A stretch of 64,000 nucleotides of DNA from Methylobacterium sp. NEAU K (GCF_030700285.1 NZ_JAUYZJ010000011.1:62001-126000), one strand, 5' to 3'. Shown: positions 34,249-43,992, counted from the first letter of the stretch. Made by a program: numbers and translations. Notes: a model not told the origin generated them from the letters alone.

Positions 34249-35726
34249 CGGACTGTCTCCGCGGCGCCAGCGGCGAACGGGTCGGCGACCCGGGGCCAAT
34301 AGAGGCCCGAACGCTTGGTGTAGGGGATCGTGCCGTAATCCGGCGGGACGGCGCCGGGTGCCGCGACGTAGCGGACCGCACTCGCGATGGGCGCGAAGGC
34401 TGCATAGAAGTGCTGCATCGACTTCACCACGACGATCCGCTTGTCGTCGAGGGTCAGCCCGAGCCCCGTGAAGGCGTCGGGCGCGAAGGCCTGCTGGCGG
34501 ATGTGCGTCAGAACAACGTGGATCCCGTCCGCCTCGATCCAGGCGGAAGGACCGAGATGGGCCCGGCCTCCGCTGAGCCCGCCCTGGCTGTGGTCGTCCG
34601 AGAGGCCGCGGACGGTGACACGCAGGTCCACGGGATCGCCCGAGGTCACGCCGCACTTGCCGCCGACCCGTAGGGTGAAGGCCGCCCCGAGCCCGGCCTC
34701 GTGGCAGATGCCGACCGCCCCGGGATCCCAGATCAGGCCGAGCGCCACGTCCCGGACGCCACGCCGGGCCAAGCGGGCCAGGATCGCGGTGTTGTCCGAG
34801 GGGGCGCCGGCGCCGGCATTGTCGGCGAAGTCGGCCAGAACCATCGGGCGCGGGTCGGTGGAGGCGAGGGCCGCGTCGATGGCCACGTCGATCGTGTCGC
34901 AGCGGCTGGATGCGGCCTCGCGCATTGCCCAGACCTCGCCGGCGAGTTCGTCGGCGAGCGCCTGCGCCCGGTCGATATCGCCATCGGCCACCACCAGGAT
35001 CTTGGCGCCCACATCCGGCACGTCCCCCCACGGGAACCCGTGGCCGAAGGAGACCGACAGGATGCCGTCCCGGCCCTCCAGGGCCTCCATCCGGCGCACG
35101 AAGCCGGAGACCGGCTCCCGGCTGGTGCGCCACATGTCGACCATCCGGCAATCGGCGTAGGCCATGACCGGCCGGATCGCCCCGGAGGCGGCGCCGGTCA
35201 CGAGCGGATAGAGATCGCGGGCGCGGTCGACGATGTCGGTGTGGGGGTATTCCTTGTAGATCACCATCACGTCGGCGCTCCGCCGCATCGTCTCGGTGAG
35301 ATGGCAGTGCAGGTCGAGCTCGACACCGATCGTGGCCTCGGGGCCCACGATGGCGCGGACCCGCTCGAGGGTGTCGCCCTCGCAATCGTCGTAGCCCTCG
35401 GCCACCATGGCGCCGTGCATGAACAGCAGCACCGCGTCGACCGGCATCGCGGCCCGAAGGTCCTCCAGAAGCGCGTCACGCAACTCCTCGTAGACCGCCC
35501 GCAGGGTGATCCCACCGGGCTGGGCGAACGTCGAGAGGCTCTCGACAACGGCGTGCCCGTCCGCCTCGGCCATGGCGCGCCAGGCCCTGAGACCGATGTT
35601 GCTGAGGCGGGGCGGATTCCGGCTGCCGTCGCGGCGGGCGTAGTCGGCGAGGAAGGCCGCGCGGCCCGTGGGCAGCGGCGCGAAGGTGTTGGTCTCGGTG
35701 GCCAGTCCGGCGATGAAGATCTTCAA
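34245..35726 (-). CDS. M81-family metallopeptidase (MlrC-like)
   Basis: 493 residues. The M81/MlrC family begins MKIFIAGLATETNTFAP, and the zinc region ELDLHCHLTETM follows at about 140, with MHGAMVAEGYDDCEGD just before and FADNAGAGAPSDNT later. MlrC is named for degrading the tetrapeptide left from microcystin; most homologues in soil bacteria have unknown substrates. Overlaps the M20 gene by four bases and follows the penicillin-acylase-type gene with 34 bases between. This one is probably part of a peptide-like compound pathway; calling it microcystinase would overreach. Confidence 0.9.
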   Translation of the reverse strand: MKIFIAGLATETNTFAPLPTGRAAFLADYARRDGSRNPPRLSNIGLRAWRAMAEADGHAVVESLSTFAQPGGITLRAVYEELRDALLEDLRAAMPVDAVLLFMHGAMVAEGYDDCEGDTLERVRAIVGPEATIGVELDLHCHLTETMRRSADVMVIYKEYPHTDIVDRARDLYPLVTGAASGAIRPVMAYADCRMVDMWRTSREPVSGFVRRMEALEGRDGILSVSFGHGFPWGDVPDVGAKILVVADGDIDRAQALADELAGEVWAMREAASSRCDTIDVAIDAALASTDPRPMVLADFADNAGAGAPSDNTAILARLARRGVRDVALGLIWDPGAVGICHEAGLGAAFTLRVGGKCGVTSGDPVDLRVTVRGLSDDHSQGGLSGGRAHLGPSAWIEADGIHVVLTHIRQQAFAPDAFTGLGLTLDDKRIVVVKSMQHFYAAFAPIASAVRYVAAPGAVPPDYGTIPYTKRSGLYWPRVADPFAAGAAETVR

Positions 35727-35760
35727 GGTCTCAGCCCCCTCCCACCCGGACGGCCGCCGA

Positions 35761-38118
35761 TCAGGCGGAGGCCGGGCTCAGCGCGATGATCGTTTCGGTC
35801 GCCGCGTCCACCGCCTCGCGGCCGTAGAGCATCGGCAGGTAGTCCCGGCGGCCCCAGACGGGCGCCAGGTCGGCGTAGTGCCGGCTGCCCGGGTCCCCCG
35901 ACTGGCCCGGAACGTTGACGAAGACCGACCGGTCCCAGTCACCCACGTCCACGACCATGCGGAACGAGGCGCCGTGGGTAAGCCGGAACGTGTCAGTGCG
36001 GTACTCGGCGTGCATGACCGATGCCGCGGCGCCACCCACCGGCAGCGGACCGACATCCCAGCCGGGATCGGGCCGCAGGGCCGTGAGCGGATGCGCGAAC
36101 AGGGCGTGGTGCAGGCCGCCCCAGGACCACGCGGCGGGATCCGGGCCCAGCCGTTCCCGGCAGGTGCGGAAGGCGGCGCCGAGGGCATCCGCCAGAAGGG
36201 CAGCGCGCGCGGCCGGATCGAGGCCGGTCTCCAGCCGCTCGATCAGGCTCTGCGTGTCGCCGGGTGGCAGCAGGCGGCGGGTCCCGGAATCGGGCACCAG
36301 GGCTTCGAGAAGGGCAGGGCGCAGGTGGCCGACCCAGAACACCTCGATGAGGGCAGCGGCGGCGGAGTCCGCGTGCAGCGCCCCGTCGAACGGTGACAGC
36401 AGATCCCAGCCCTGCGCGACATCCGGATCCGCGCCCACCGGCAGCGCCCGCACCAGCCGGGCGAGCCGCAGGGCGGGCTCGGAGAAGACGTCACCCTGGA
36501 GCGCCTGGGACTGCTCAAGGCCGTGCCTGGGCTGTCCGTCGAGCACCGCACGGATCCGGCGGGCGCGCCAGGGTTCGGCCCATTCGAAGCCGACCTTCAA
36601 GGCCTCTGCGGGGAAGTCCGGCGGCAGGTTCATGGCGTTGGCGGTCGCGATGTAGCCGTCCGCCGGGTCGATGCTGCGGGGCAGGGCGTCGGGATCGTGG
36701 AAACCGGCCCAGTCGTAGCGGCCGTCGCCCGGCGCCGGGAGCAGGCCGTCATGGGCAGGCCGCACCGGCGCCTTCCCGGCCATGAACCACGCGATCCGCC
36801 CGGTCACATCGGCGTAGAGCTGGTTGACCGAGGGCGCCGACCAGTGGCGCAGGGCATCGCCGAAGGCCTCCGGGGTCGTGGCGCCGAGATAGGCGAGGCT
36901 GCCGAGATAGGCGGCAGCGCCCGGCTCGGACCAGACGGTGCGCAGCGCGAAGGCGCGGGCGGGCATCTCGCGGAGCACCGGGCCATGCCGGGTGAAGCCG
37001 AGCACCACGGTCTCGTCGGGACCGCCGCGCACCGGGATGGTTTCGGTGATGCGCGCGATCCGCTCCCAGCCGTCGCCGTACCGGTAGCGGTCCGGATCGG
37101 CGGGATCGGTCTCGCAGACGAACAGGTCCTCCTGGTCCATCGGAGCGATGGTCAGGCTGAAGGCGGCGTGGCCGTTATGGCCGATGGAGATGCCGGGCAG
37201 AGCCGGCTCGCCCGCGCCGATCACGTCGAGGCCCGGGGCGGTGAGGTGGACCGCGTAGCGGAGCGAGGGCTGCAGGTAGATCCGGTGCGGGTCGCTCGCG
37301 AGGATCGGGCGGCCGGTGTCGGTGCGGGACGGCGCCACCACCCAGTTGTTCGAGCCTTCGGACGGCTCCTTCGGCGCGGCGCGCGGTCCCCGGGTGACGG
37401 CGCCGTGCGCGTCGACCCCGGTCCAGTGCCACGCCTCGGCGCGCGGCGCCGCCATGCGCTCGGGCGTGAACCCGACCGGTGCGGTGGCCAGGCGGAAATC
37501 GTCCAGCAGATCGTCGGGCCAGCCGGCGGCATCGATCCCGTCCGGGATCACCGGCTCGTGCGGCGGGCTGATGCGCTTGCGCACATCGTCGGCGGCGAGC
37601 CCGGCAGCGCGGGACTCGCCCCGGGCGAGCACCCGGGCACGGGCGACCTCGGACAGGACGTTTCGGACCAGCCCGTGGCTGCGGATGCGCACAACGTCCT
37701 CCGGCCGCCACGGGGACGGGCGCGTCTCGGTCACGGCGAATTCGGGCGGCAGCAGATCGGGTCGCGCCTCGGTCAGAACCACGAAGGCGTTGATCCCGTC
37801 CACGAAGGCCGTGACGATCGCCCGCGTGTCCTGCGGCCCGTAGGCGGCCCACTCGGCCGCCATGTCGCCCCGATAGAGAAACAGCCGCGCGGCGCGATCC
37901 TGGGCGATGTAGCCCGGCCCGAAATCCGCCGCCAGCAGGCCGAGGCCGCGCTTGCGCCAGAGGTCGAGCTGCCACAGCCGGTCCCGGGCGGCGTTGAAGC
38001 CCTGGGCCCGGAAGGCGTCCAGCGCGGTCGCGGCGCGGATATGCGCCACGCCCCAGCGGTCGACCCGGATCTCGGCCGGGCCTTCGAGCCCGGGGAGGGG
38101 GTATTCCGCCCCGCTCAC
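35761..38118 (-). CDS. Penicillin-acylase-family Ntn hydrolase, no signal peptide
   Basis: 785 residues of the penicillin acylase/AHL acylase family, which cleaves amide bonds after self-processing. The nucleophile Ser256 follows a Gly in EGSNNWVVAPSRTDTGRP, where chain cleavage would leave the catalytic serine at the beta-chain N-terminus; N-terminal VDRWGVAHIRAATALDAF and FGHNGHAAFSLTIAP-type motifs are present (GISIGHNGHAAFS). Most relatives are exported, but this one starts MSGAEYPLPGLEGPAEI and has no leader, so it is probably cytosolic. The GTG start overlaps the TPP-enzyme stop (GTGA). Confidence 0.92.
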   Translation of the reverse strand: MSGAEYPLPGLEGPAEIRVDRWGVAHIRAATALDAFRAQGFNAARDRLWQLDLWRKRGLGLLAADFGPGYIAQDRAARLFLYRGDMAAEWAAYGPQDTRAIVTAFVDGINAFVVLTEARPDLLPPEFAVTETRPSPWRPEDVVRIRSHGLVRNVLSEVARARVLARGESRAAGLAADDVRKRISPPHEPVIPDGIDAAGWPDDLLDDFRLATAPVGFTPERMAAPRAEAWHWTGVDAHGAVTRGPRAAPKEPSEGSNNWVVAPSRTDTGRPILASDPHRIYLQPSLRYAVHLTAPGLDVIGAGEPALPGISIGHNGHAAFSLTIAPMDQEDLFVCETDPADPDRYRYGDGWERIARITETIPVRGGPDETVVLGFTRHGPVLREMPARAFALRTVWSEPGAAAYLGSLAYLGATTPEAFGDALRHWSAPSVNQLYADVTGRIAWFMAGKAPVRPAHDGLLPAPGDGRYDWAGFHDPDALPRSIDPADGYIATANAMNLPPDFPAEALKVGFEWAEPWRARRIRAVLDGQPRHGLEQSQALQGDVFSEPALRLARLVRALPVGADPDVAQGWDLLSPFDGALHADSAAAALIEVFWVGHLRPALLEALVPDSGTRRLLPPGDTQSLIERLETGLDPAARAALLADALGAAFRTCRERLGPDPAAWSWGGLHHALFAHPLTALRPDPGWDVGPLPVGGAAASVMHAEYRTDTFRLTHGASFRMVVDVGDWDRSVFVNVPGQSGDPGSRHYADLAPVWGRRDYLPMLYGREAVDAATETIIALSPASA

Positions 38119-39695
38119 AGGCTCACTTCGATGAGGTACGGGCCGGGCTTGGCCAGCGCGTGCTGGAACGCGTCGATGAAGGCCGCGAGCGTCTCCACAC
38201 GCCGGCCATCGACCCCGAAGCCGCGGGCGAGGCTCACCCAATCCACCGCCGGGTCGTCCAGGCTCAACATGCCGATCGCCTTCGGGCCGGGATTGAGCGC
38301 GCCGACATTGGCGAGTTCCGCCCGCAGGATCGCGTAGGACCGGTTCGACCAGACCAGCGTCACCACGTCGAGGCGCTCGCGCGCCTGGGTCCAGAGAGCC
38401 TGCGCGGTGTAGAGCCCGCTGCCGTCGGCCTGGAGGTTGATGACCTTGCGGTCGGGACAGGCCACGGCCGCCCCGGTGGCCATCGGAATGCCGAGCCCGA
38501 TCGCGCCACCGCTGAGCTGGAGCCACGTATGCGGCGCCGCGTCCCGGGTGAGGGCGAAGAAGTTGCGCCCCGTGGTGATCGACTCGTCGCAGATCACCGC
38601 ATTGTCCGGGATGAGCGCGCCGAGGACCTGGCCGATCGTGTCCTGGTCGAGGGGGCCGGAGGTGGGCAGGCTCGGCCGCGCCGCCGCGGCGATGGGCTCG
38701 GCGGGCGGCGCCGCGACGGCCTCGGCCAGCCGTTCCAGAGCGTCGATCTGGTCCTCCCCGGGGGTGGCCAGCGTGATCGTCGTGGAGCCTTCGGGAGCGA
38801 GCAGGCTCGGCTTTCCGGGATAGGCGAAGAAGCCCACCGGCTGGGTCGCCCCGATCAGGATGATGTGGCGGAACCCTTTCAGCGCCTCGATCGCCTGGTC
38901 GATCGGGTAGGGAAGCCGCTCGATCGGCACGGTGCCGGCGCCGCGGTCGATCCGGGCGTTGGAGGTCATCGCCATCAAGTGCGCGCCGGTCTTGCGGGCG
39001 ATCCGGTCTGCGATCACCCGGCCCTCGCCGCGCACAGCCCGGTCGCCGAGATGCAGCAACACCGGTTCGCCGCTCGCCAGCGCCCTGGCGGCGGCCGCGA
39101 CCGCGTCGTCGCTGGCCAACGCCCGCTCCGGGACCGCCGGCACGGGCGCGATGCCGGTTCCGGGATCCCATGCCGTATTGGCCGGCAGGATCAGCGTGGC
39201 GATCTGCCCGGGCGCCGTGCGGGCGGCGGCGATCGCGGCGGCACCGTCGGCGCCGATCTCGGCGGCGCTCATGCCGGTGCGCAGCCAAGCCGAGACCGGC
39301 GCGGCCAGCCCTTCGATGTCGGAGGTCAGCGGCGCGTCGTATTCCCGGTGGTAGGTCGCGTGCTCGCCGACGATGTTGACGATCGGCGTGCGCGCCCGGC
39401 GGGCATTGTGCAGGTTGGCGAGCCCGTTGGAGAGGCCGGGCCCGAGATGCAGCAGGGTCGAGGCCGGCTTGTCGGCCATGCGGCCGTAGCCGTCCGCGGC
39501 GCCGGTGGCCCCGCCCTCGAACAGGCACAGCACGCAGCGCATGCCCTCGACCCGGTCGAGGGCGGCGACGAAATGCATCTCCGAGGTGCCGGGATTGGTG
39601 AAGCAGACCTCGACCCCGCCGGCGACGAGGGTCCGGACCAAGCTCTCGGCCCCGTTCATCGTGGTTGGCGTCCCATCGGTCACGGGCGGCTCCAT
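38115..39695 (-). CDS. Thiamine-diphosphate-dependent acetolactate-synthase-like enzyme
   Basis: 526 residues with the three-domain layout of acetolactate synthase/benzoylformate decarboxylase enzymes. The N-terminal Pyr domain has the catalytic Glu60 in LFEGGATGAADGYGRM; the C-terminal PP domain has LSGGAIGLGIPMATG and the TPP-binding NLQADGSGLYTAQALW to WSNRSYAIL. It lacks the usual cofactor context of branched-chain synthesis and sits first in a hydrolase operon, so it probably decarboxylates or ligates a 2-oxo acid in the same catabolic route. An internal ATG at 39659 is an alternative start. Confidence 0.88.
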   Translation of the reverse strand: MEPPVTDGTPTTMNGAESLVRTLVAGGVEVCFTNPGTSEMHFVAALDRVEGMRCVLCLFEGGATGAADGYGRMADKPASTLLHLGPGLSNGLANLHNARRARTPIVNIVGEHATYHREYDAPLTSDIEGLAAPVSAWLRTGMSAAEIGADGAAAIAAARTAPGQIATLILPANTAWDPGTGIAPVPAVPERALASDDAVAAAARALASGEPVLLHLGDRAVRGEGRVIADRIARKTGAHLMAMTSNARIDRGAGTVPIERLPYPIDQAIEALKGFRHIILIGATQPVGFFAYPGKPSLLAPEGSTTITLATPGEDQIDALERLAEAVAAPPAEPIAAAARPSLPTSGPLDQDTIGQVLGALIPDNAVICDESITTGRNFFALTRDAAPHTWLQLSGGAIGLGIPMATGAAVACPDRKVINLQADGSGLYTAQALWTQARERLDVVTLVWSNRSYAILRAELANVGALNPGPKAIGMLSLDDPAVDWVSLARGFGVDGRRVETLAAFIDAFQHALAKPGPYLIEVSL

Positions 39696-39866
39696 TCTTT
39701 CGGGCCGGCGCTGCCGGCGACTCGCATTCTTTATTACCGTGACGCAGCCGGGGTCGAGCGCAAGGCCTGAAGCGCGTCATCGCCCGTTCGCAGGACGCCG
39801 GGATCATGGCACGATGTGGCGCGGGATTTGCCGCTGTCGCGCTTCAACTTCGACGAACGGGATACG

Positions 39867-41468
39867 ATGACACTTCGCCGCCTGATTGCTCTCTCGCTGG
39901 CCGCCCCTCTCGCCCTGGCCGATCCGGCCAGCGCCGAGAGTGTGCTGCGCATCGCCATGACCGCGACCGACATCCCCACGGCGACCGGGATGCCGAACAA
40001 CGGCTTCGAGGGCATGCGCTTCCTCGGCTACCCGATCTTCGAGGGGCTGGTGCAGTGGGATCTGAAGAGCACCGACAAGCTCGCGGGCATCATCCCGGCG
40101 CTGGCGGAGCGCTGGGAGCAGGATCCGAACGACAAGACGCTCTGGACCTTCCATCTGCGCCAGGGCGTGAAATTCCATGACGGAACGCCGTTCGACGCCG
40201 ATGCGGTGATCTGGAACCTCGACCGCTACTACCGGAACGACAGCCCGCAATTCGAGGCGCAGGGCGCCGGCATCTCCCGTGCCCGGGCGCCCCTCGTCGG
40301 GAGCTACAAGAAGATCGACGACGCCACCGTGCAGATCAAGACCACGCAGGTGGCGTCGTACTTCCCGTATATGGTCGTCTACCTGCTGTTCACGTCGCCG
40401 AACTCGTTCGAGAAGGCGGGCCGCGACTGGAGCAAGGTGGCGGCGCTGCCCGCGGCCGGGACCGGCCCGTTCAGGATCACCCGCGTGGCCCCGCGGGAAT
40501 CGGTCGATCTCGCGAAGTTCGACGGCTACTGGGACCCGAACCGGATGGCCAAGGTCGACAAGGTCCGGCTTCTGCCGATCCCCGAGGCGAATGCCCGGGT
40601 CGCCGCCCTGCGGTCGGGGCAGGTGGACTGGATCGAGGTGCCGGCGCCCGACGCGATCCCGTCCCTCAAGCAGGCGGGCTTCACGATCACCACGGGCTCC
40701 TACCCGCATGTCTGGCCTTACATCTTCAACATCGGCGCCAAGGACAGCCCGCTGAAGGACGTGCGCGTCCGGCAGGCGCTGAACTACTGCGTCGACCGGG
40801 CTGCCCTCGTCGAGCTCCTGAACGGCACGGCCGAGCCGGCCTCGGGCTGGCTCAACGACAAGGACCCGAATTTCGGCACTCCAAAGAACCGCTACGTGTT
40901 CGATGCTGCCAAGGGCAAGGCGCTGCTCGCGGAGGCCGGCTACACCGACAAGAAGCCCTTCAGCCTCAAGGTGATGATCTCGTCTTCCGGCTCGGGCCAG
41001 ATGCTGCCGATGCCGATGAACGAGTACCTGCAGGAGAACCTCAAGCAGGCCTGCGGCGTCGATCTCAGCTTCAACGTGGTCGAGTGGCAGGTGCTGCTGA
41101 ATTCGAGCCGGGCGCTGCCGGACGCGCCGAGCCTGCAGGGCTCGATGGCGCTCAACGTCTCCTCGCCCTCGTCCGACGCCAGCGTGATGGCGCGTTACTT
41201 CGCGGGCGACCGGTTCCCGCCGAACGGCTTCAACTTCCCGAACTGGAAGGACGATCAGTTCGACGCCGCCCTCAAGGCGCTGGCGGAGACCACCGACACC
41301 AAGGTGATCGACGTCCAGACCAAGGCTGCCCACGAGCGACTGGTGGACAACCCGCCATGGCTGTTCGTCGTGCATGACCTCAATCCCCGCGGGATGTCGA
41401 AGAAGGTCCACGGCTTCGTCTCGCCGCAATCCTGGTTCGTCGACCTCACCCTCGTCAGCGTGCAGTGA
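39867..41468 (+). CDS. ABC transporter substrate-binding protein, peptide/nickel (SBP_bac_5) family
   Basis: 533 residues. A signal peptide (LIALSLAAPLALADPASA) precedes a family 5 solute-binding protein: RWEQDPNDKTLWTFHLRQG, VKFHDGTPFDADAVIWNLDR, PAAGTGPFRIT, VRQALNYCVDRAALVELLNG. These bind peptides, amides or nickel chelates in the periplasm. No permease or ATPase gene is adjacent, so it must use subunits encoded elsewhere. Start at 39867 gives the signal peptide. Divergent from the TPP-enzyme operon, sharing a 171-base promoter region, and almost overlapping the amidase that follows. Confidence 0.92.
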   Translation: MTLRRLIALSLAAPLALADPASAESVLRIAMTATDIPTATGMPNNGFEGMRFLGYPIFEGLVQWDLKSTDKLAGIIPALAERWEQDPNDKTLWTFHLRQGVKFHDGTPFDADAVIWNLDRYYRNDSPQFEAQGAGISRARAPLVGSYKKIDDATVQIKTTQVASYFPYMVVYLLFTSPNSFEKAGRDWSKVAALPAAGTGPFRITRVAPRESVDLAKFDGYWDPNRMAKVDKVRLLPIPEANARVAALRSGQVDWIEVPAPDAIPSLKQAGFTITTGSYPHVWPYIFNIGAKDSPLKDVRVRQALNYCVDRAALVELLNGTAEPASGWLNDKDPNFGTPKNRYVFDAAKGKALLAEAGYTDKKPFSLKVMISSSGSGQMLPMPMNEYLQENLKQACGVDLSFNVVEWQVLLNSSRALPDAPSLQGSMALNVSSPSSDASVMARYFAGDRFPPNGFNFPNWKDDQFDAALKALAETTDTKVIDVQTKAAHERLVDNPPWLFVVHDLNPRGMSKKVHGFVSPQSWFVDLTLVSVQ

Positions 41469-41473
41469 AACCG

Positions 41474-42865
41474 ATGTCCGATATCGATCCCGTGAACGCC
41501 CCCGCGGCCGACCTCGCCCGGGCAATCCGGTCGCGCGCCCTCTCGCCGGTGGACGCGGTGGATGCGATGCTCGGCCGGATCGAGCAGCTGGAGCCGAAGC
41601 TCCAGGCCTTCACCGAAGTCTTCCGCGAGGATGCGCGCCTCGCCGCGGAGGGCGCCGACCGATCGATCCGCGCCGGCCACGCGGTCGGGCCGCTCCACGG
41701 TGTCCCGGTGGTGCTCAAGGACCTCATCGATCTGGAAGGCCGGATCACCATGGGCGGCTCGGCCGCCCATCGCGCCCGCCGGGCAGAGCGCACCGCCACG
41801 GTCGCCCGGCGCCTGATCGCGCAGGGCATGATCGTGATCGGCAAGACCCATACGGTGGAGTTCGCCTATGGGGGCTGGGGCACCAACCAGCACCTCGGCA
41901 CGCCCTGGAACCCCTGGGACTCCCAGACGCCGCGCACGCCCGGCGGGTCGAGCAGCGGCACCGGCGTCGCGGTGGCGGCCCGCATGGCCCCCTGGGGCAT
42001 CGGGACCGATACCGGCGGATCGGTGCGCCTGCCCTCGGCCTTCTGTGGGCTCACCGGGTTGAAGGTGACGGTGGGGCGCGTCTCGACCTGGGGGATCGTG
42101 CCGCTCTCGACCACCCTGGACTCGCCCGGCCCGCTCGCCCGCACCGTGGAGGATGCGGCGTTACTCTACGAGGCGATCTCCGGCCCCGATCCCCTCGACC
42201 CGACGACCCGCGGAGTCCTGCCGGACGCGCCCTGGCCGACCCTGAACCGCGGGGTGCGCGGCCTGCGGCTCGCCCGGATGCCCGCGATCGAGCGGGAGGG
42301 CGTCGCCGCCGACATGCTGGACGCCTACGACGCGGCCCTCGACCTGCTCGCCCGGCTGGGGGCCGAGATCGTCGACATCGCCCTGCCGTTCCGGTTCAGC
42401 GAATGCGTGGCGATGAGCGGGATCACCAACGCGGAGGCCTATTTCGTCAACGGCGCCCTCGCGGAGGATCCGGCCGCACAGCTCGGCGACGCGGTCAGGG
42501 CCCGGATCCTGGCCGGTGCGGAGGTCTCGGCGCAGGAATATCTCGGCACGCTCCACCGCCGCGCCGCGATGAAGCTGCAATATGCGGCCGCCCTGGAGGG
42601 GATCGACGCTCTGCTGACGCCGACCACGGAATGCGCGGCCGTGGCGCTCTCCGAGGTCGACGAGGCGCATCTGCCCTCCCGCTTCACCCGGTTCGGCAAC
42701 CTGCTCGATCTGTGCGGGCTGGCGCTGCCGGACGGCTTCACCGCATCCGGGCTGCCGCTCTCGCTGCAGATCGTCTGCCGGGGTTACGACGAGGCGATGG
42801 CGCTGCGGATCGGACAGGCCTACCAGCGGGCGACCGACTGGCACCTGCGCCGGCCGCCGGTGTGA
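41474..42865 (+). CDS. Amidase-signature hydrolase
   Basis: 463 residues. Triad: Lys in VVLKDLIDLEG, cis-Ser in PGGSSSGTGVAVAARM, nucleophile Ser in GIGTDTGGSVRLPSAFCG, the canonical loop for aspartyl/glutamyl-amidotransferase-A-like amidases. It begins five bases after the substrate-binding-protein stop; an overlapping GTG at 41465 is possible. No GatB/GatC neighbour, so it is a small-molecule amidase rather than part of tRNA amidation. Translational closeness to a peptide/amide-binding protein suggests the imported compound is its substrate or precursor. Confidence 0.92.
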   Translation: MSDIDPVNAPAADLARAIRSRALSPVDAVDAMLGRIEQLEPKLQAFTEVFREDARLAAEGADRSIRAGHAVGPLHGVPVVLKDLIDLEGRITMGGSAAHRARRAERTATVARRLIAQGMIVIGKTHTVEFAYGGWGTNQHLGTPWNPWDSQTPRTPGGSSSGTGVAVAARMAPWGIGTDTGGSVRLPSAFCGLTGLKVTVGRVSTWGIVPLSTTLDSPGPLARTVEDAALLYEAISGPDPLDPTTRGVLPDAPWPTLNRGVRGLRLARMPAIEREGVAADMLDAYDAALDLLARLGAEIVDIALPFRFSECVAMSGITNAEAYFVNGALAEDPAAQLGDAVRARILAGAEVSAQEYLGTLHRRAAMKLQYAAALEGIDALLTPTTECAAVALSEVDEAHLPSRFTRFGNLLDLCGLALPDGFTASGLPLSLQIVCRGYDEAMALRIGQAYQRATDWHLRRPPV

Positions 42866-42919
42866 CGGGCGGCGCTCAGGACGGTTGCGCCGACGCTGGC
42901 GCGTCGTCACAACCGCTCC

Positions 42920-43828
42920 GTGCAGCTCAGCCGTGCCGACCTCGCCGATTTCGGCTACTTCCTCGCCATCGCGAAGCATCGCAGCTTCCGTCGCGCGGGC
43001 CTTGAGCTGGGCGTCAGCGCGTCGGCGCTGAGCCATGCCTTGAAGGGGCTGGAGACGCGGCTCGGCGTTCGCCTGCTCAACCGGACGAACAGGAGCGTCA
43101 CGCTGACCGCGGCCGGCGAGGAGCTGTTCGCCGCGGTCGAGGCTCCGTTCGCGGCGATCGGTATGGCCGTCGAGGCGATGAACCGCCATCGCAACGAGCC
43201 GGCGGGCCGCATCCGGCTCAACGTGCTGGAACATGCGAGCGCGCTCCTGCTCGCCCCGGTCCTCCCGACCTTCGTCCGACGCTATCCGGAGATCGAGATC
43301 GACGTGCGCGTCTCGAACCATCTCCTGGACGTGATCGAGACCGGCGCCGATGCCGGGATCCGGTACGGCGACACCGTTCCCAAAGACATGATCGCGCAGC
43401 GCCTCTCGGCCGACATACGCTGGGTCGTGGTGGGCGCCCCCGCCTACCTGGAGCGCTTCGGCACGCCGGCGCATCCGGCCGATCTCCTGGCCCATCGGGG
43501 CCTGCGCGTCCGCCTCGGCAACGACGACATCTATCACTGGGAATTCGAGACCGACGGATCGGCCATGGCCCTCGACGTGCCGGGGGCGCTGACGCTCGAC
43601 AACACGCAGCTCGTGATCGCGCTCGCGCGGGCCGGTGCGGGGCTAGCCTATCTGCCGGAGCCCTGCGTGACGGCGCTGGTCCACGCCGGCGACCTGCGCC
43701 CTGTTCTCGACGCCTGGTCTCCCGTCGGTGCCGGCTTCCACCTCTATTATCCGGGACGGCGGCAGCTCCCGACCGGCCTGCGCCTGTTGATCGCCCTCAT
43801 CCGCGAGATGCGCCCGCTCGGCCTGTAG
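42920..43828 (+). CDS. LysR-family transcriptional regulator
   Basis: 302 residues. The helix-turn-helix at 5-65 reads FGYFLAIAKHRSFRRAGLEL then SASALSHALKGLETRLGVRLLNRTN. The effector domain (about 90-300) includes PEIEIDVRVSNHLLDVIETGADAGIRYGD, typical of the CrgA/DsdC-like group. The GTG start lies 54 bases after the amidase. It could control the SDR and cupin genes that follow, or the amidase-SBP unit before it; no divergent promoter arrangement helps decide. Confidence 0.92.
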   Translation: MQLSRADLADFGYFLAIAKHRSFRRAGLELGVSASALSHALKGLETRLGVRLLNRTNRSVTLTAAGEELFAAVEAPFAAIGMAVEAMNRHRNEPAGRIRLNVLEHASALLLAPVLPTFVRRYPEIEIDVRVSNHLLDVIETGADAGIRYGDTVPKDMIAQRLSADIRWVVVGAPAYLERFGTPAHPADLLAHRGLRVRLGNDDIYHWEFETDGSAMALDVPGALTLDNTQLVIALARAGAGLAYLPEPCVTALVHAGDLRPVLDAWSPVGAGFHLYYPGRRQLPTGLRLLIALIREMRPLGL

Positions 43829-43992
43829 CGCGCGGCGTGCGGCTGTGGCGCGATGAGGCGCGCTCATCGTTCCGTTGAGGCGACGGCACCTGCTTCGCCG
43901 AGCGTCAGCCCGCTACATCGAGGCCGACGATCGCGGACGCGGTCCCCATCGGGACAAGGCCGGTCCGCCTCCGAAGCCAACGAGGTCACGCC

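Noticed and set aside
34245..35726. Calling the M81 protein a microcystin-degrading enzyme
   Set aside because: No mlrA, mlrB or mlrD genes are nearby and M81 homologues are widespread in bacteria that do not degrade microcystin.
39696..39807. Continuation of the penicillin-acylase frame through and beyond the TPP-enzyme gene
   Set aside because: That part runs in a different frame over the TPP-enzyme gene; the acylase homology starts at the GTG overlapping the TPP-enzyme stop.
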